The translations under genes and the position numbers were made by a program. The notes under the pieces were generated by a model. That model made no database searches. It was not told where the DNA came from and saw only the letters and a program-made list of their open reading frames with translations. A DNA stretch of 64,000 bases from Takakia lepidozioides. Its lineage: Eukaryota; Streptophyta; Takakiopsida; Takakiales; Takakiaceae. Numbering within the stretch: the first letter of the stretch is position 1; each line of letters begins with the position of its first letter. Of the stretch, positions 35,791-47,100 are shown piece after piece. The stretch spans positions 60,618,756 through 60,682,755 of the forward strand of contig CM060731.1 of NCBI GenBank assembly GCA_030704615.1, written 5' to 3'.

Positions 35791-35879
35791 TACTGCTCGT
35801 ATCGGTTATCGCTGCATCCTTGATAAAAGGAATCCCTTCTACCAAATGGATTTCTTTTATTCCACATCACCTATGTATG

Positions 35880-36240
35880 CCAAATGGAATTCCTTTTAAT
35901 GACTGGATTCATGTGGAGAGTCTGTAACAGGATTCTCCCGTTGGGAGCATACAGATAGGACCCAAGTAACTACACAATCTGTGCTTCAGGATTCTCCGAA
36001 ACGCTTGAACATTGTCTATTCTCATGCGATCTGGAATTCTGTCCTAGCCACAAATCTGGCTGTACACTTTGCTAAATATCAATTCTGATGTTACTTGGTC
36101 AAGTTGCCCTGTTTGCGCATCTATCCGAGCAATCACGTTATGGCATCTATGGAAGAACAAGTGCAACTGTGTCTTCTTTAACGCCGTGGTTTCATATTCA
36201 GCCACCTTGCATCCACTACAACAAATGGGGGGGGGGGGTT
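35880..36240 (+). mobile_element. LINE remnant, zinc-binding RT tail
   Basis: In shifting frames the plus strand reads WRVCNRILPLGAY, then CASGFSETLEHCLFSCDLEF (about 35978-36038), then ITLWHLWKNKCNCVFFNAV (about 36131-36190). This order, a Cys..ETLEHC..SC zinc knuckle followed by an LW.LWK.RC.F motif, is the reverse-transcriptase zinc-binding tail of plant LINEs. It is only a fragment, broken by stops, and ends near a G9 run (36228-36238). Confidence 0.6.
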
Positions 36241-37164
36241 TCAGCAACGCGAACGAGAATCGCAAACCAAACCTAAAGCAAAAGTGCACAGTTTAGGAGA
36301 AAGAAGGAAAACCAGCATCAAAGATGCAACCAAACTCGCTTCTAGGAGGAACACGAAGAAGACGCCAATGCCGCCTTCTCTAGCCGCATTCTGTAGGTGC
36401 TCAACGCGGGCAAAGAAGCCGAAAAGTAAAAAGCAAAGCCCTGTGGTAAACTTCAACAAGTGCAAGACCAATTCTCCTCGTCCATCTCGCGAGAACACCC
36501 ACGGCCGCCACGCTTCTGATGTCCAGCCAAAGTCCGCTCTCCTGACAGAGTGGTAGCTCCTCAGGGAATATCTCGGCTTAGATGGACTACCCTCTCCATT
36601 TAGGTTTAGTTAAATTATAGTGGGTGGGACTCTCAACATGAGGATAGCGCAATGCTGCTTAATATATCCTTTGAAGGAGGACCGCACTCGATTAGGCGAT
36701 TGAAGTGAATAAATTACCTAAGGGGCTTTGCACACACGCAGGGCCCCAAAAAAAAATGCAAACCATGACATAATAAATTAATAGAAGTAGAGGTAATGAT
36801 GAATATAGTGCGACATCGTATTAATGGCGATGTGACTTCCCATGTGTGGCAACAAACCAGGCGACAAAAGTAGGGAAGAACATACCAAGTATATGCCTCT
36901 AACAGAAGTTAAACCAAAAATATTTAAAAATATAATTTTTGGAAAATAAAAAGTTCAATAAACGAATAAAAACAATAACAAAAACACAAAAACAAACACA
37001 AAAAAACCAAAAAAAAAATCAATGATATTAAAATTAAATTTATTAAAGCTGATCTCCTAGTTGGAAAGTACATCAAAATCCTAGAGGAATTCTTCCAAAG
37101 ATAGGCAGCGTACAATAACTACATATAATAGATCTCGGAATAAAGAACTTAGCGATGACATCAT
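36241..37164. other. Gene-poor stretch
   Basis: The open frame 36284-36556 (+) encodes a very basic 90-residue product without a domain, and the opposite strand is open too; not called. 36.9-37.05 kb is extremely AT-rich. Confidence 0.4.
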
Positions 37165-37253
37165 GAATCTTCCAATGTTGGGCGGTTATTTAAATTTCTC
37201 TCTAATACCCGGCGGTTACCTCTCAGGTTATATATATATATATGACCGGCGGA

Positions 37254-37287
<34 letters not shown>

Positions 37288-37583
37288 CTCCGGCAGAGGC
37301 CGGCGTAACTAAGAGCCACTTTGCCTTGCGGCTACTGCCCCCTTTCGGGGGTGGGTCCTATAACCAAGCAAAGAACCTTTTAAAGAACCTCCAAATACCC
37401 CCGGTTATTTGATGAAAACCGTCGGTTATTTGAGATTTTTGCAAGTAACCGCAACCGCAGGTTATATCTAGCCATAAAAAATTGAATAACCGCAACCGCA
37501 GGTTAGTAGTTTCGTAAAATTTGAAGCAACTGGAACCACCGGTTATGAAAAAAATCAAATCACCGCCCAACACTGGAATCTTC
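37165..37583. mobile_element. hAT-like MITE with perfect 8-bp target duplication
   Basis: The element 37173-37575 begins CAATGTTGGGCGGT and ends ACCGCCCAACACTG. The flanks are the identical 8-mer GAATCTTC at 37165-37172 and 37576-37583. The 8-bp duplication and the CAGTG/CAATG terminus indicate hAT. The interior contains a TA repeat (about 37230-37242), a (GA)n microsatellite (about 37256-37284), and CGGTTATT/AACCGC words in both orientations, including two copies of AACCGCAACCGCAGGTTA. No transposase. Termini resemble those of the 5.7-kb element (CAGTGTTGG). Confidence 0.85.
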
Positions 37584-38677
37584 ACATAAGATAGCTTCCC
37601 GGTGAATGGTGGAAGTTTATGTGAAAGCACCTAACCATGCAAATATCTATGGGATAAACCCTGTAGGACAAAACAAAGCCCGTAGATCTTGACCTTTGGC
37701 ATTCGAACAATGAACGATTCCATTCAACAGAAAAGAATATAAATTCCAATGTAATATGATAGAATTTTCCATTAAAGGGTGTCTCCTACTTTTCATGCAC
37801 AACAAAAATCATATATGAGTTTATTCAAGTACATAACCTGAAACAACTAAAATACGACTCAGAAAATACACAAATATAATAGAACGAAAAATATTACTGA
37901 AGGTACACAAGTGCTACATAGTCCGATTATACAGGTCCTATATACTCGGGGGACCTATTAATGCCCCAAGATGCTCACATTTGGCAGTCGAAGGTGGCCA
38001 CTATTTGACATGAAAACGGGATAAACCACTCAGATAATATTAGATCCACTGATATCATCAGCAGGGAGGGAATTTCATAATGAAAAGGGCCTTTATTTTC
38101 AGATATGGAACCTAACCGACTTTTATTTAAACATGACAGGGTCCACCTTCGCCCAATGTAGGTGGCCAAAATAGCCAATTACAATAATTATATTATAAAA
38201 AAGGCAGAAAACAATGTGTTATGGATAAATTACAGAAATATCCTGAAGTACATTTTGTCTATGAAGCACCTTAGTTGGCCGAAGGTGGAAATCAAAGAGT
38301 GCAAAATGGGAATGGTAGCAAAATTTTACCCTGGTTATTGACGAGATCCATCTTGGAACACAATGAGAATTGAAATTTTCTACAAATGGCAAGATGTTTG
38401 AGAACACTTCTGTCGCACCTCCGGCGTCAGGAGGTTACGGATGTTTCTAATGTAGTGAAATCTTTTTTAAATATCACCACCCGATTAAGCGGTAGATGCC
38501 TAGAGTGAATAAATTTCTGGAATTTCTCCAAAGCTGGCAGTTTTGAAGAAAAAAATATTTTGCATAGCAATCTTACCCTTCGTACATTGGTACTCTAGCC
38601 ACCATTTGAATCTCACTCTATGAACTGTATATATGAAAACCCATACAACATTGCGCAGCCGGAGGCGGCAATAGAGG
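37584..38677. other. AT-rich intergenic stretch
   Basis: No gene or defined repeat is seen. Confidence 0.4.
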
Positions 38678-39550
38678 AAATTTCCAAATTCTTTACGACC
38701 TTAGGGAGCTGGAGGTGGGAGATGTTAAGTAAAAAAATATTATTAAATATGAAGCATACATGTCTTCATTCCGAAGGACATTGGGCATCCGGAGGTTCCA
38801 CATATTGATTAAAAAAGTTTTATAAAAATATCGCACCAAAGTCTTAATAGTCATAGAGGTCCGAAAGTCAAGAGGACTTACAAACAAGATTGATTGTTCA
38901 AGACAATCTTAGAATGGATAATTCAAAAAGCATAATTCAAATATAAATTTTTGATTTAACATTCTCTGTGTTTCATTAGTAAAAAAGGCATGAAGAATCG
39001 TGGTTCATGTCCTCTACATATACAACGCCATGTGTAGCAAAACTAAGAAATAACAAGGACTTTGGGGGTCTGCAATGACACACTCCATAAAACTGTGCAC
39101 AACTGCTGCATGTTGCCACTACAGGAATAGTGTTGTGTCCCCACGAACTACCAATTAAACAAATGAGATCGTTTTTTTGCAAAACCACAGCCGTGCACCC
39201 AACTAGTGCTGGACAGATTTAGCCTCAAAGAAGCCACCCTGTGCTCCCTTGCAATTCCGCTTTCCTCTTCTGCCCTCATTCTTTCAACATTGTGATCCCT
39301 AAAATTGCGTGCAAAAAAAGCACGGTCTGCCAAGACCTACCTCCAGAAATATCAAAGAAACAAATAACCACGATCCTCTTGCACTAAACATACTGTTGGC
39401 AAGAGTTTTGTAGAAAAACGTTTGACTTGAATCCACTCCGGATAGTGTGCAGGGCACACCTGGGCTTGTATCTCTGATGCACTTATGCAAGACACATACA
39501 TTTGAATCTGTTGGAATACCCTCCATTGTTCAAAATCCGTAGAGCCCCTT
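38678..39550 (-). repeat. Left arm of a smaller palindrome, containing PPR debris
   Basis: Matches 39877-40749 in reverse complement along its whole length (both arms about 873 bases). It ends toward the centre in a decayed copy of the PPR gene start: the minus strand reads ILNNGGIPTDSN.CVLHKCI, equivalent to TLNQGGISADSE.CLLHKCI in the intact genes. Confidence 0.8.
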
Positions 39551-39876
39551 TCAGTCTCTATGTTTGATCAAGTGGAATGTAAAAGATGGCAAGGTTTACC
39601 AAGCATAGGTATGGTAGGAATGCTTTAGAGACCTGCTTATGGAAAGGAGCTCTCTAGAACTGAAGGCCCCAAAAAATTATGAACACATTACAATCAGCAG
39701 ATTTCATGCATTTTGGTAAGCCAAATTGCAGAAAGGGGCATAGCAAATGAACAAACCTGGGCGTTAATGCCTTGATGGTTGATGTAGATGCGCCCTCTCT
39801 AAGTCTCGGCCCTGCAGCCTATCCCACAAGCTGCAACCTTCCACCCAACTGTTTACTTCCAACTAAACACAACGAA
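39551..39876 (+). pseudogene. Palindrome spacer with PPR fragment
   Basis: About 39565-39640 (TTTGATCAAGTGGAATGT..TTTACCAAGCATAGGTATGG..GGAATGCTTTAGAGACC) is the nucleotide relative of the segment encoding LITWNIMLAGFTKHGCGRNALE in the intact PPR genes. It is interrupted by indels and followed by unrelated sequence that recurs downstream of the second arm (39591-39860 versus 40750-41018). Confidence 0.6.
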
Positions 39877-40749
39877 GGGGCTCTACAGATTTTGAACAAT
39901 GGAGGTATTCCAACAGATTCAGATGTATGTCTCTTACATAAGTGCATCAGAGATGCAAGGCCAGGTGTGCCCTGCACACTATCCGGAGTGGATTCAAGTC
40001 AAACGTTTTTCTACAAAACTCTTGTCAACAGTATGTTCAGTGCAAGAGGATCGTGGTTATTTGTTTCTTTGGTATTTCTGGAGGTAGATCTTGGCAGACC
40101 GTGCTTTTTTTGCACTCAATTTTGGGGATCACAATGTTGAAAGAATGAGGGCAGAAGAGGAAAGCGGAATTGCAAGGGAGCACATGGTGGCTTCTTTGAG
40201 GCTAAATCTGTCAGCACTAGTTGGGTGCAGGACCGTGGTTTTGCAAAAAAACGATCTCGTTTGTTTAATTGAGGGTAGTTCGTGGGGACTCAACACTATC
40301 CCTGTAGTGGCAACATGTAGCAGCTATGCATAGTTTTATGGAGTGTGTCATTGCAGACCCCCAAGTCCTTGTTGTTTTTTAGTTTTGCTTCACATGGCGT
40401 TGTATATGTACAGGACATGAACCACGGTTCTTCATGCCTTTTTGATTAATGAAACACAGAGAATGTTAAATCAAAATTTTATACTTGAATTATGCTTTTT
40501 GAATTATCCATTTTAAGATTGTCTTGAACAATCAATCCTGTTTATAAGTCCTCTTGACTTTCGGACCTCTATGACTGTTAAGACTTTGGTGTGATATTTT
40601 TATAAGATTTTTTTAATCAATATGTGGAACCTCTGGATGCCCAACATCCTTCGGAATGAAGACATGTATGCTTCGTATTTTATAAGATTTTCTTACTTAA
40701 CATCTCCCACCTCCAGCTCCCTAAGGTCATAAAGAATTTGGAAATTTCC
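39877..40749 (+). repeat. Right arm of the smaller palindrome, PPR debris
   Basis: Starts with ALQILNNGGIPTDSDVCLLH on the plus strand (about 39878-39938), a frameshifted copy of the PPR N-terminal segment, then GVDSSQTFFYKTLVNSMFS, equivalent to SGFTPNVFLLNTLVNMYVK. It is non-coding. The outer border at 40749 is followed directly by the direct repeat AAGGTTTACCAAGCATGGGT. Confidence 0.8.
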
Positions 40750-41424
40750 AAGGTTTACCAAGCATGGGTATGGTAGGAACGCTTTAGAGACCTGCTTATG
40801 GAAAGGAGCTCTCTAGAACTTAGGGCCCCAAAAAATTATGAACACATTACAATCAACAGAGTTCATGCATTTTGGTAAGCCAATTTGTAGAAAGGGGCAT
40901 AGCAAATGAACAAACCTGGGCGTTAATGCCTTGATATAGATGCGCCCTCTTAAGTCTTGGCCCTGCAGCCTATCCCACCAGCTGCAGCCTTCCACCCAAC
41001 TGTTTGCTTCCAACTGAGGTGCTTGCTTAACGGCCCAAAATTTAAAAAAATTGTGCACATGCAGCGTAGAGTAGGTCCACTGGCATCCTGCATGCCTCCG
41101 CCCTTGTGGCATAGTATCGACAATGTGTTTCAGTTGCTCTGCAAAGAGCACAAGCCATATCTATTTTGCATCGGGCTGATGTGGCTAGCTCCGCGTCATC
41201 TCATCTTCCGCCTATGCTTGACACTTTGCCTATCTCTTTGCCTGATCTCCTCTGGGCTGGCTGGGAGGGTCATTCTGATTGAGTAGCTTACTATATCTTT
41301 TGCCCCCCCCCCCTTGTTTGGATATATGATAGAAAAACCCCAAAACCTGGGAAAGAACAAGGAAGGGAAGAAGGGAAGCAAGCTAAATTAAAGTATTCAA
41401 ACTTATCAGTCATCCCAACCTACT
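40750..41424. repeat. Direct repeat of the palindrome spacer, then unique sequence
   Basis: 40750-41018 repeats 39591-39860 in direct orientation, with a small internal deletion (GATATAGATGCG versus GATGGTTGATGTAGATGCG). 41019-41424 has no recognised gene; a C10 run lies near 41303. Confidence 0.65.
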
Positions 41425-44168
41425 CGGTAAAAGCACAATTTTCTTGAGCAGAGTTTGGAGTTCGTTGTTGCTCATCGTGTAGAGCCCAATGGAGCCCAAA
41501 ACAAGTTGCATGAATGTTGTTGAAAGCTCACTAGCACCCCTCAGTAAAGGACCTTGTCAAAATGTTGATGCTGTCGGATTTTCGAGCACAAACCTCTACC
41601 TTGGAGCACGGAGCAGAGCTGGCATGAGTTTTTTAAAGATCCTTCACGATGGTGGGACAACCGCAGTCGCAACCGCAATCGCAAGGTGTGGCTTACTCTT
41701 TTAAGTACGATGTGAAGAAGTTTGTCCATCCTGCAAATGTGGGCTCTTGGCTCCTGTTAGTACCACGATTTGGTATTCTTCCTGATGTTTACAAGGTTCT
41801 TGGGAGAGTGAGCTTGGTCTTAGCAGGCCGTTTTTCGATCTCTGCCTGCTCAGCTGCACCGTGGTGGTTCTCACAGACCAATCCGACATTGTCTGACTAC
41901 AGACACAAGCAGCACACACAAGAGGTCCTTTTGGGTTGATGGTTGGTCAAATCCTCCATGGGTCATGACACAAGGTCAAGGGCAATGTGGTGAGGGCACC
42001 TTCTTCTTCGACCTATTTCAGCCCGTTTTGCGCTCTCATCAGACTCGGCCCTGAATTTGCATATTGAATTATGGTGTCTGCATCCTTTCATTTGCCATAT
42101 GTTGCAGTGGATCTGTGGTGGTTTGGAATGACTTTGACAAGTTAGTGCCGATGTGGCAGCAGGAAAGCATCCAAAAACAGATAACAGACATGAGGAGAAG
42201 CTTTGTAATGAACACTTTTCCGACCCCAGTCAATGGTGGGACGTTGGAGACAAAAAGGTGAATGCCTGTTGGAAGCAGAAGCAAGTCAGCATAGGAACTA
42301 GTGTGATAAGTATGGTTGGGGTGTTTGCTGGAAGAATTCTAGGCTGTCATTGTCAGTTGCTAGCAACAAAGCAAGGATGTATGCATGATTTGTGCAGAGG
42401 CATGGATAGCTGAAGGAGTAGGGATGGAGTGTGGGTCCAGATTGATCCAAGAGGGCCGGATTTCAAGCTCCAGATTACCTATGACTCCCTGTGGAAGGAT
42501 AGCTACAAGAAACCTGCATGGGTAGATGGTCAAGTGGAAGCCGCAGCAGCATCAGTACAATTGATAAAATCAGGCACTGCCCTTCCAACACGTTTCAACC
42601 CTGTTTTCCCTCTTATCAGAATTGGCCCTAAATTTTCATGTTGAATTCTGCAAGTTAGCTGGTTGAGTGAACCTTAAATAGTTTGGAGTGACTTTGACAT
42701 GATACTGCCAATGTGACAACAGGGAAGTATCCAGAAACAGGTAACAGAGACGAGGAGAAGCTGTGGAAAGAATACTTTTCTGACCCCAGTCAATGGTGGG
42801 ATAATCGAGGCAAAAAGGTGAATGCCTGGTTGATTACAGAGAGTAGCAGATGCAATTCAGCATAGGAAATAGTATGATAAGTTGAGTTGGGTGTTTCGTG
42901 GAACCAATCGAGGCTGTCATTGTCAGCTGCTAGCAGCAAGGCAAGGATGTATGCATCATTTGTGCAAGGCATGGATAGCTGAAGGAGCAGGGATAGAGTG
43001 TGGGTCCAGATTCATCCACGAGGGCCAGATTTCAAGCACAAGATAACCTATGATTCCCTGTGGATCAATAGCTACAAGAAACCTGCATGGGTAGATGGTC
43101 AACTGGAAGCCGCAGCAGCAGCGGCACAATTGATAAAATCAGGCGCCGCTAATGAAGGCACCTTATTCAACACATATCACCCTGTTCTTCCCTCTTATCA
43201 GAACCGGCCCTAAATTTTCATGTTGAATTCTGCAAGTCAGCTGGTTGAGTGAACCTTTGATAGTTTGGAGTGACTTTGACATGATACTGCCAATGTGACA
43301 ACAGGGAAGTATTCAGAAACAGGTAACAGAGACGAGGAGAAGCTGTGGAAAGAATACTTTTCTGACCTCAGTCAATGGTGGGACAATAGAGGCAAAAAGG
43401 TGAATGCCTGTTGGATTACAGAGAGTAGCAGAGGCAGTGAGCATAGGAACTAGTGTGATAAGTTGAGTTGGGTGTTTCCTAGAACAAATCTAGGCCGTCA
43501 TTGTCAGCTGCTAGCAGCAAGGCAAGGATGTATGCATGATTTGTGCAGGGGCATGGATAGCTGAAGGAGCAGGGATGGAGTGTGGGTCCAGATTGATCCA
43601 AGAGGGCCAGATTTCAAGCACAAGATTACCTATGATTCCCTGTGGATCAATAGCTACAAGAAACCTGCATGGGTAGATGGTCAACTGGAAGCCGCAGCAG
43701 CAGCGGCACAATTGATAAAATCAGACACTGCTAATGAAGGCACCTTCTTCAACACATTTCACCCTGTTTTTCCCTCTTATCAGAACTGGTCCTAAATTTC
43801 CATGTTGAATTCTGCAAGTTAGCTGGTGAAGTGAATCTAGTTTGGAGTGACTTTGACATGAGACTGCCACTGTGACAACAGGAAAGTATCGAAAAGAAGG
43901 TAACAGAGATGAGGAGAAGCTGTGGGATGAATACTTTTCTGACCCCAGTCAATGGTGGGACAATCGAGGCAAAAAGGTGAATTCCTGTTGGATTACAGAG
44001 AGTAGCAGACGCAGTGAGCATAGGAACTAGTGTGATAAGCTGAGTTGGGTGTTTCCTAGAAAAAATCTAGGCCGTCATTGTCAGCTGCTAGCAGCAAGGC
44101 AAGGATGTATGCATGATTTGTGCAGGGGCATGGATAGCTGAAGGAGCAGGGATGGAGTGTGGGTCCAG
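41425..44168 (+). repeat. Tandem array of OSB PDF-motif exon pairs (copy C, longest)
   Basis: First-half and second-half PDF exons alternate: 41587-41685 / 41877-41989 (divergent pair, frame broken after QEVL by one extra T), 42163-42257 / from 42441, 42723-42817 / from 43010, 43305-43399 / from 43592, and 43882-43976, whose partner is the start of the PPR exon (44169). Spacing is regular at 569-582 bases. First halves end AAG|GTGAATG in phase 0; second halves follow GTGTGGGTCCAG and encode IxPRGPDFKHKITYDSLWIN. The joined motif, EYFSDPSQWWDNRGKK plus the second half, is the PDF motif of organellar OSB proteins. Second halves other than the last run on to a stop (SYQNRP), because the GTGAGG donor of the first pair is replaced by GGCACC. 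No OB-fold exon is visible upstream. Confidence 0.78.
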
Positions 44169-47100
44169 ATTGATCCAAGAGGACCAGATTTCAAGCACAA
44201 GATTACCTATGATTCCCTGTGGATCAATAGCTACAAGAAACCTGCATGGGTAGATGGTCAACTAAAGGCAGCAGCTGCAGCGACACAGTTGATAAAATCA
44301 GGCACCTCAACCATGACCACAGCTTCTGGAAGAGGATCAAGAGAGGGAGTCCACAATGCCTCTTCTGGCACTTCTGGGCATGTGCAGATGCTTTGTGAGG
44401 CAGGCAGACTGAAAGAGGCTCTACAGACTTTAAACCAAGGAGGCATTTCAGCAGATTCAGAAATCTATGTGTGTCTCTTGCATAAGTGCATCAAGGTGAA
44501 AGGCCTGGAAGCTGGAAAGCAGGTGCACACTCACATTATCCAAAGTGGATTCACGCCGAATGTTTTTCTCCTCAACACCCTTGTCAACATGTATGTTAAG
44601 TGCGGGAGCATCATGGATGCTCACCAAGTGTTCAACAGAATGCCTCAACGATCTTTGATCACGTGGAATATAATGTTGGCAGGACTTACCAAGCATGGGT
44701 GTGGTAGGAATGCTTTGGAGACGTATGAGCAAATGATGGGGGAAGGGGTGAAGCCCAACCACATCACGTTTGTGTGCGTTTGCAGTGCGTGTGCAAGCCT
44801 GGCAGCCCTGGAAAAGGGCAAAGAGGTGCATGGTGACATCGTCAGAGCTGGAATTGTACCAGATGTGATCCTGAACACTGCCCTGGTGGACATGTATGCC
44901 AAATGTGGGAGCATCGAGGATGCAAAGGGAGTGTTCAACAGTATGGCTGAACGAAATGTGGTGTCATGGAATGCGATGCTTGCAGGGTATGCACAGCAGG
45001 GGCGCGGGATGAAGGCTTTGGAGACGTATGAGCAAATGATGGGGGAAGGGGTGAAGCCCAACCAAATTACGTTTGTGTGCGTTTGCAGTGCATGTGCAAG
45101 CCTGGCAGCCCTGGAAAAGGGCAAAGAGGTGCATGGCGACATCGTCAGAGCTGGAATTGTACCAGATGTGATCCTGAACACTACCCTCGTGGACATGTAT
45201 GCCAAATGTGGGAGCATCGAGGATGCAAAGGGAGTGTTCAACAATATGGCTGAACGAAATGTGGTGTCGTGGAATGCGATGCTTGCAGGGTATGCAAAGC
45301 AGGGGCGCGGGATGGAGGCTTTGGAGACGTATGAGCAAATGATGGGGGAAGGGGTGAAGCCCGACCACATCACGTTTGTGGGCGTTTGCAGTGCGTGTGC
45401 AAGCCTGGCAGCCCTGGAAAAGGGCAAAGAGGTGCATGGCGACATCGTCAGAGCTGGAATTGTACCAGATGTGATCCTGAACACTGCCCTGGTGGACATG
45501 TATGCCAAATGTGGGAGCATCGAGGATGCAAAGGGAGTGTTCAACAATATGGCTGAACGAAATGTGGTGTCGTGGAGTGCGATGCTTGCAGGGTATGCAC
45601 AGCAGGGGCGCGGGATGGAGGCTTTGGAGACGTATGAGCAAATGATGGGGGAAGGGGTGAAGCCCGACCACATCACATTTGTGTGCGTTTGCAGTGCGTG
45701 TGCAAGCCTGGCAGCCCTGGAAAAGGGCAAAGAGGTGCATGGCGACATCGTCAGAGCTGGAATTGTACCAGATGTGATCCTGAACACTGCCCTGGTGGAC
45801 ATGTATGCAAAATGTGGGAGCATCGAGGATGCAAAGGGAGTGTTCAACAGTATGGCTGAACGAGATGTGGTGTCATGGAATGCGATGATTGCGGGGTATG
45901 CACAGCATGGGCGCGGGATGGAGGCTTTGGAGACGTATGAGCAAATGATGGGGGAAGGGGTGAATCCCGACCACATCACGTTTGTGTGCGTTTGCAGTGC
46001 GTGTGCAATCCTGGCAGCCCTGGAAAAGGGCAAAGAGGTGCATGGCGACATCGTCAGAGCTGGAATTGTACCAGATGTGATCCTGAACAATACCCTCGTG
46101 GACATGTATGCCAAATGTGGGAGCATCGAGGATGCAAATGGAGTGTTCCACAATATGGCTGAACGAGATGTGGTGTCGTGGAACGCGATGATTGCAGGGT
46201 ATGCACAGCAGGGCCGCGGGATGGAGGCTTTGGAGACGTATGAGCAAATGATGGGGGAAGGGGTGAAGCCCGACCACATCACATTTGTGTGCATTTGCAG
46301 TGCGTGTGCAAGCCTTGCAGCCCTGGAAAAGGGCAAAGAGGTGCATGGTTGCATCGCCAAAGCTGGAATTGTACCAGATGTGATTCTGAACAATACCCTC
46401 GTGGACATGTATGCCAAATGTGGGTGCATTGAGGATGCAAAGGGAGTGTTCCACAATATGGCTGAACGAGATGTGGTGTCATGGAACGTGATGATTGCAG
46501 GATATGCACAGCATGGTTGTCATAGGGAGGTCGTGCAACTATTTGAAGGAATGCAAAAGAACGGCTTGAAGCCGGACAGTATCACCTATATATGTGTTCT
46601 CTCTGCATGCAGCCACGTTGGCCTACTGAATGAAGGAAGACGCTACTTTGATTCCCTCAGTCAAGATCATGGTGTCACTCCGACAGTAAAGCACTTTGGC
46701 TGCATGGTGGACCTTCTTGGACGTGCGGGACAACTGGATGAGGCAGTGGACCTGATTAATAAAATGCCCATGAATCCAGATGCTGTGGTGTGGAAGGCCT
46801 TGCTTGGTGCCTGCAGAATCCATGGCAATGTGGAGATGGCTGAACGTGCAGCAACATCTATCCTCACATGGGATGAACAGGATGCCGCGACTTATGTGTT
46901 GCTCTCAAACATCTATGCTGCAGCTGGCAGGTGGGATGATACTGCAAAGGTGAGAAGAATGATGAAGGTCAGAGGGGTTAGAAAGGAGCCAGGTCGCTGC
47001 TGCATTGAGGTGGGCAACAGGGTGCACACCTTCGTTGTAGATGACAAGTTGCATCCCAGAATTAAGGAAATCCATGCTGAGCTGAGAAGATTGTCTGGGC

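Noticed and set aside
36284-36556. Basic 90-codon frame
   Set aside because: Low-complexity, opposite strand equally open, no context.
44877-46508. Regular 303-bp repeats as a CRISPR-like or satellite array
   Set aside because: They translate to canonical L-S-P PPR motifs ending in a DYW domain; they are protein repeats.
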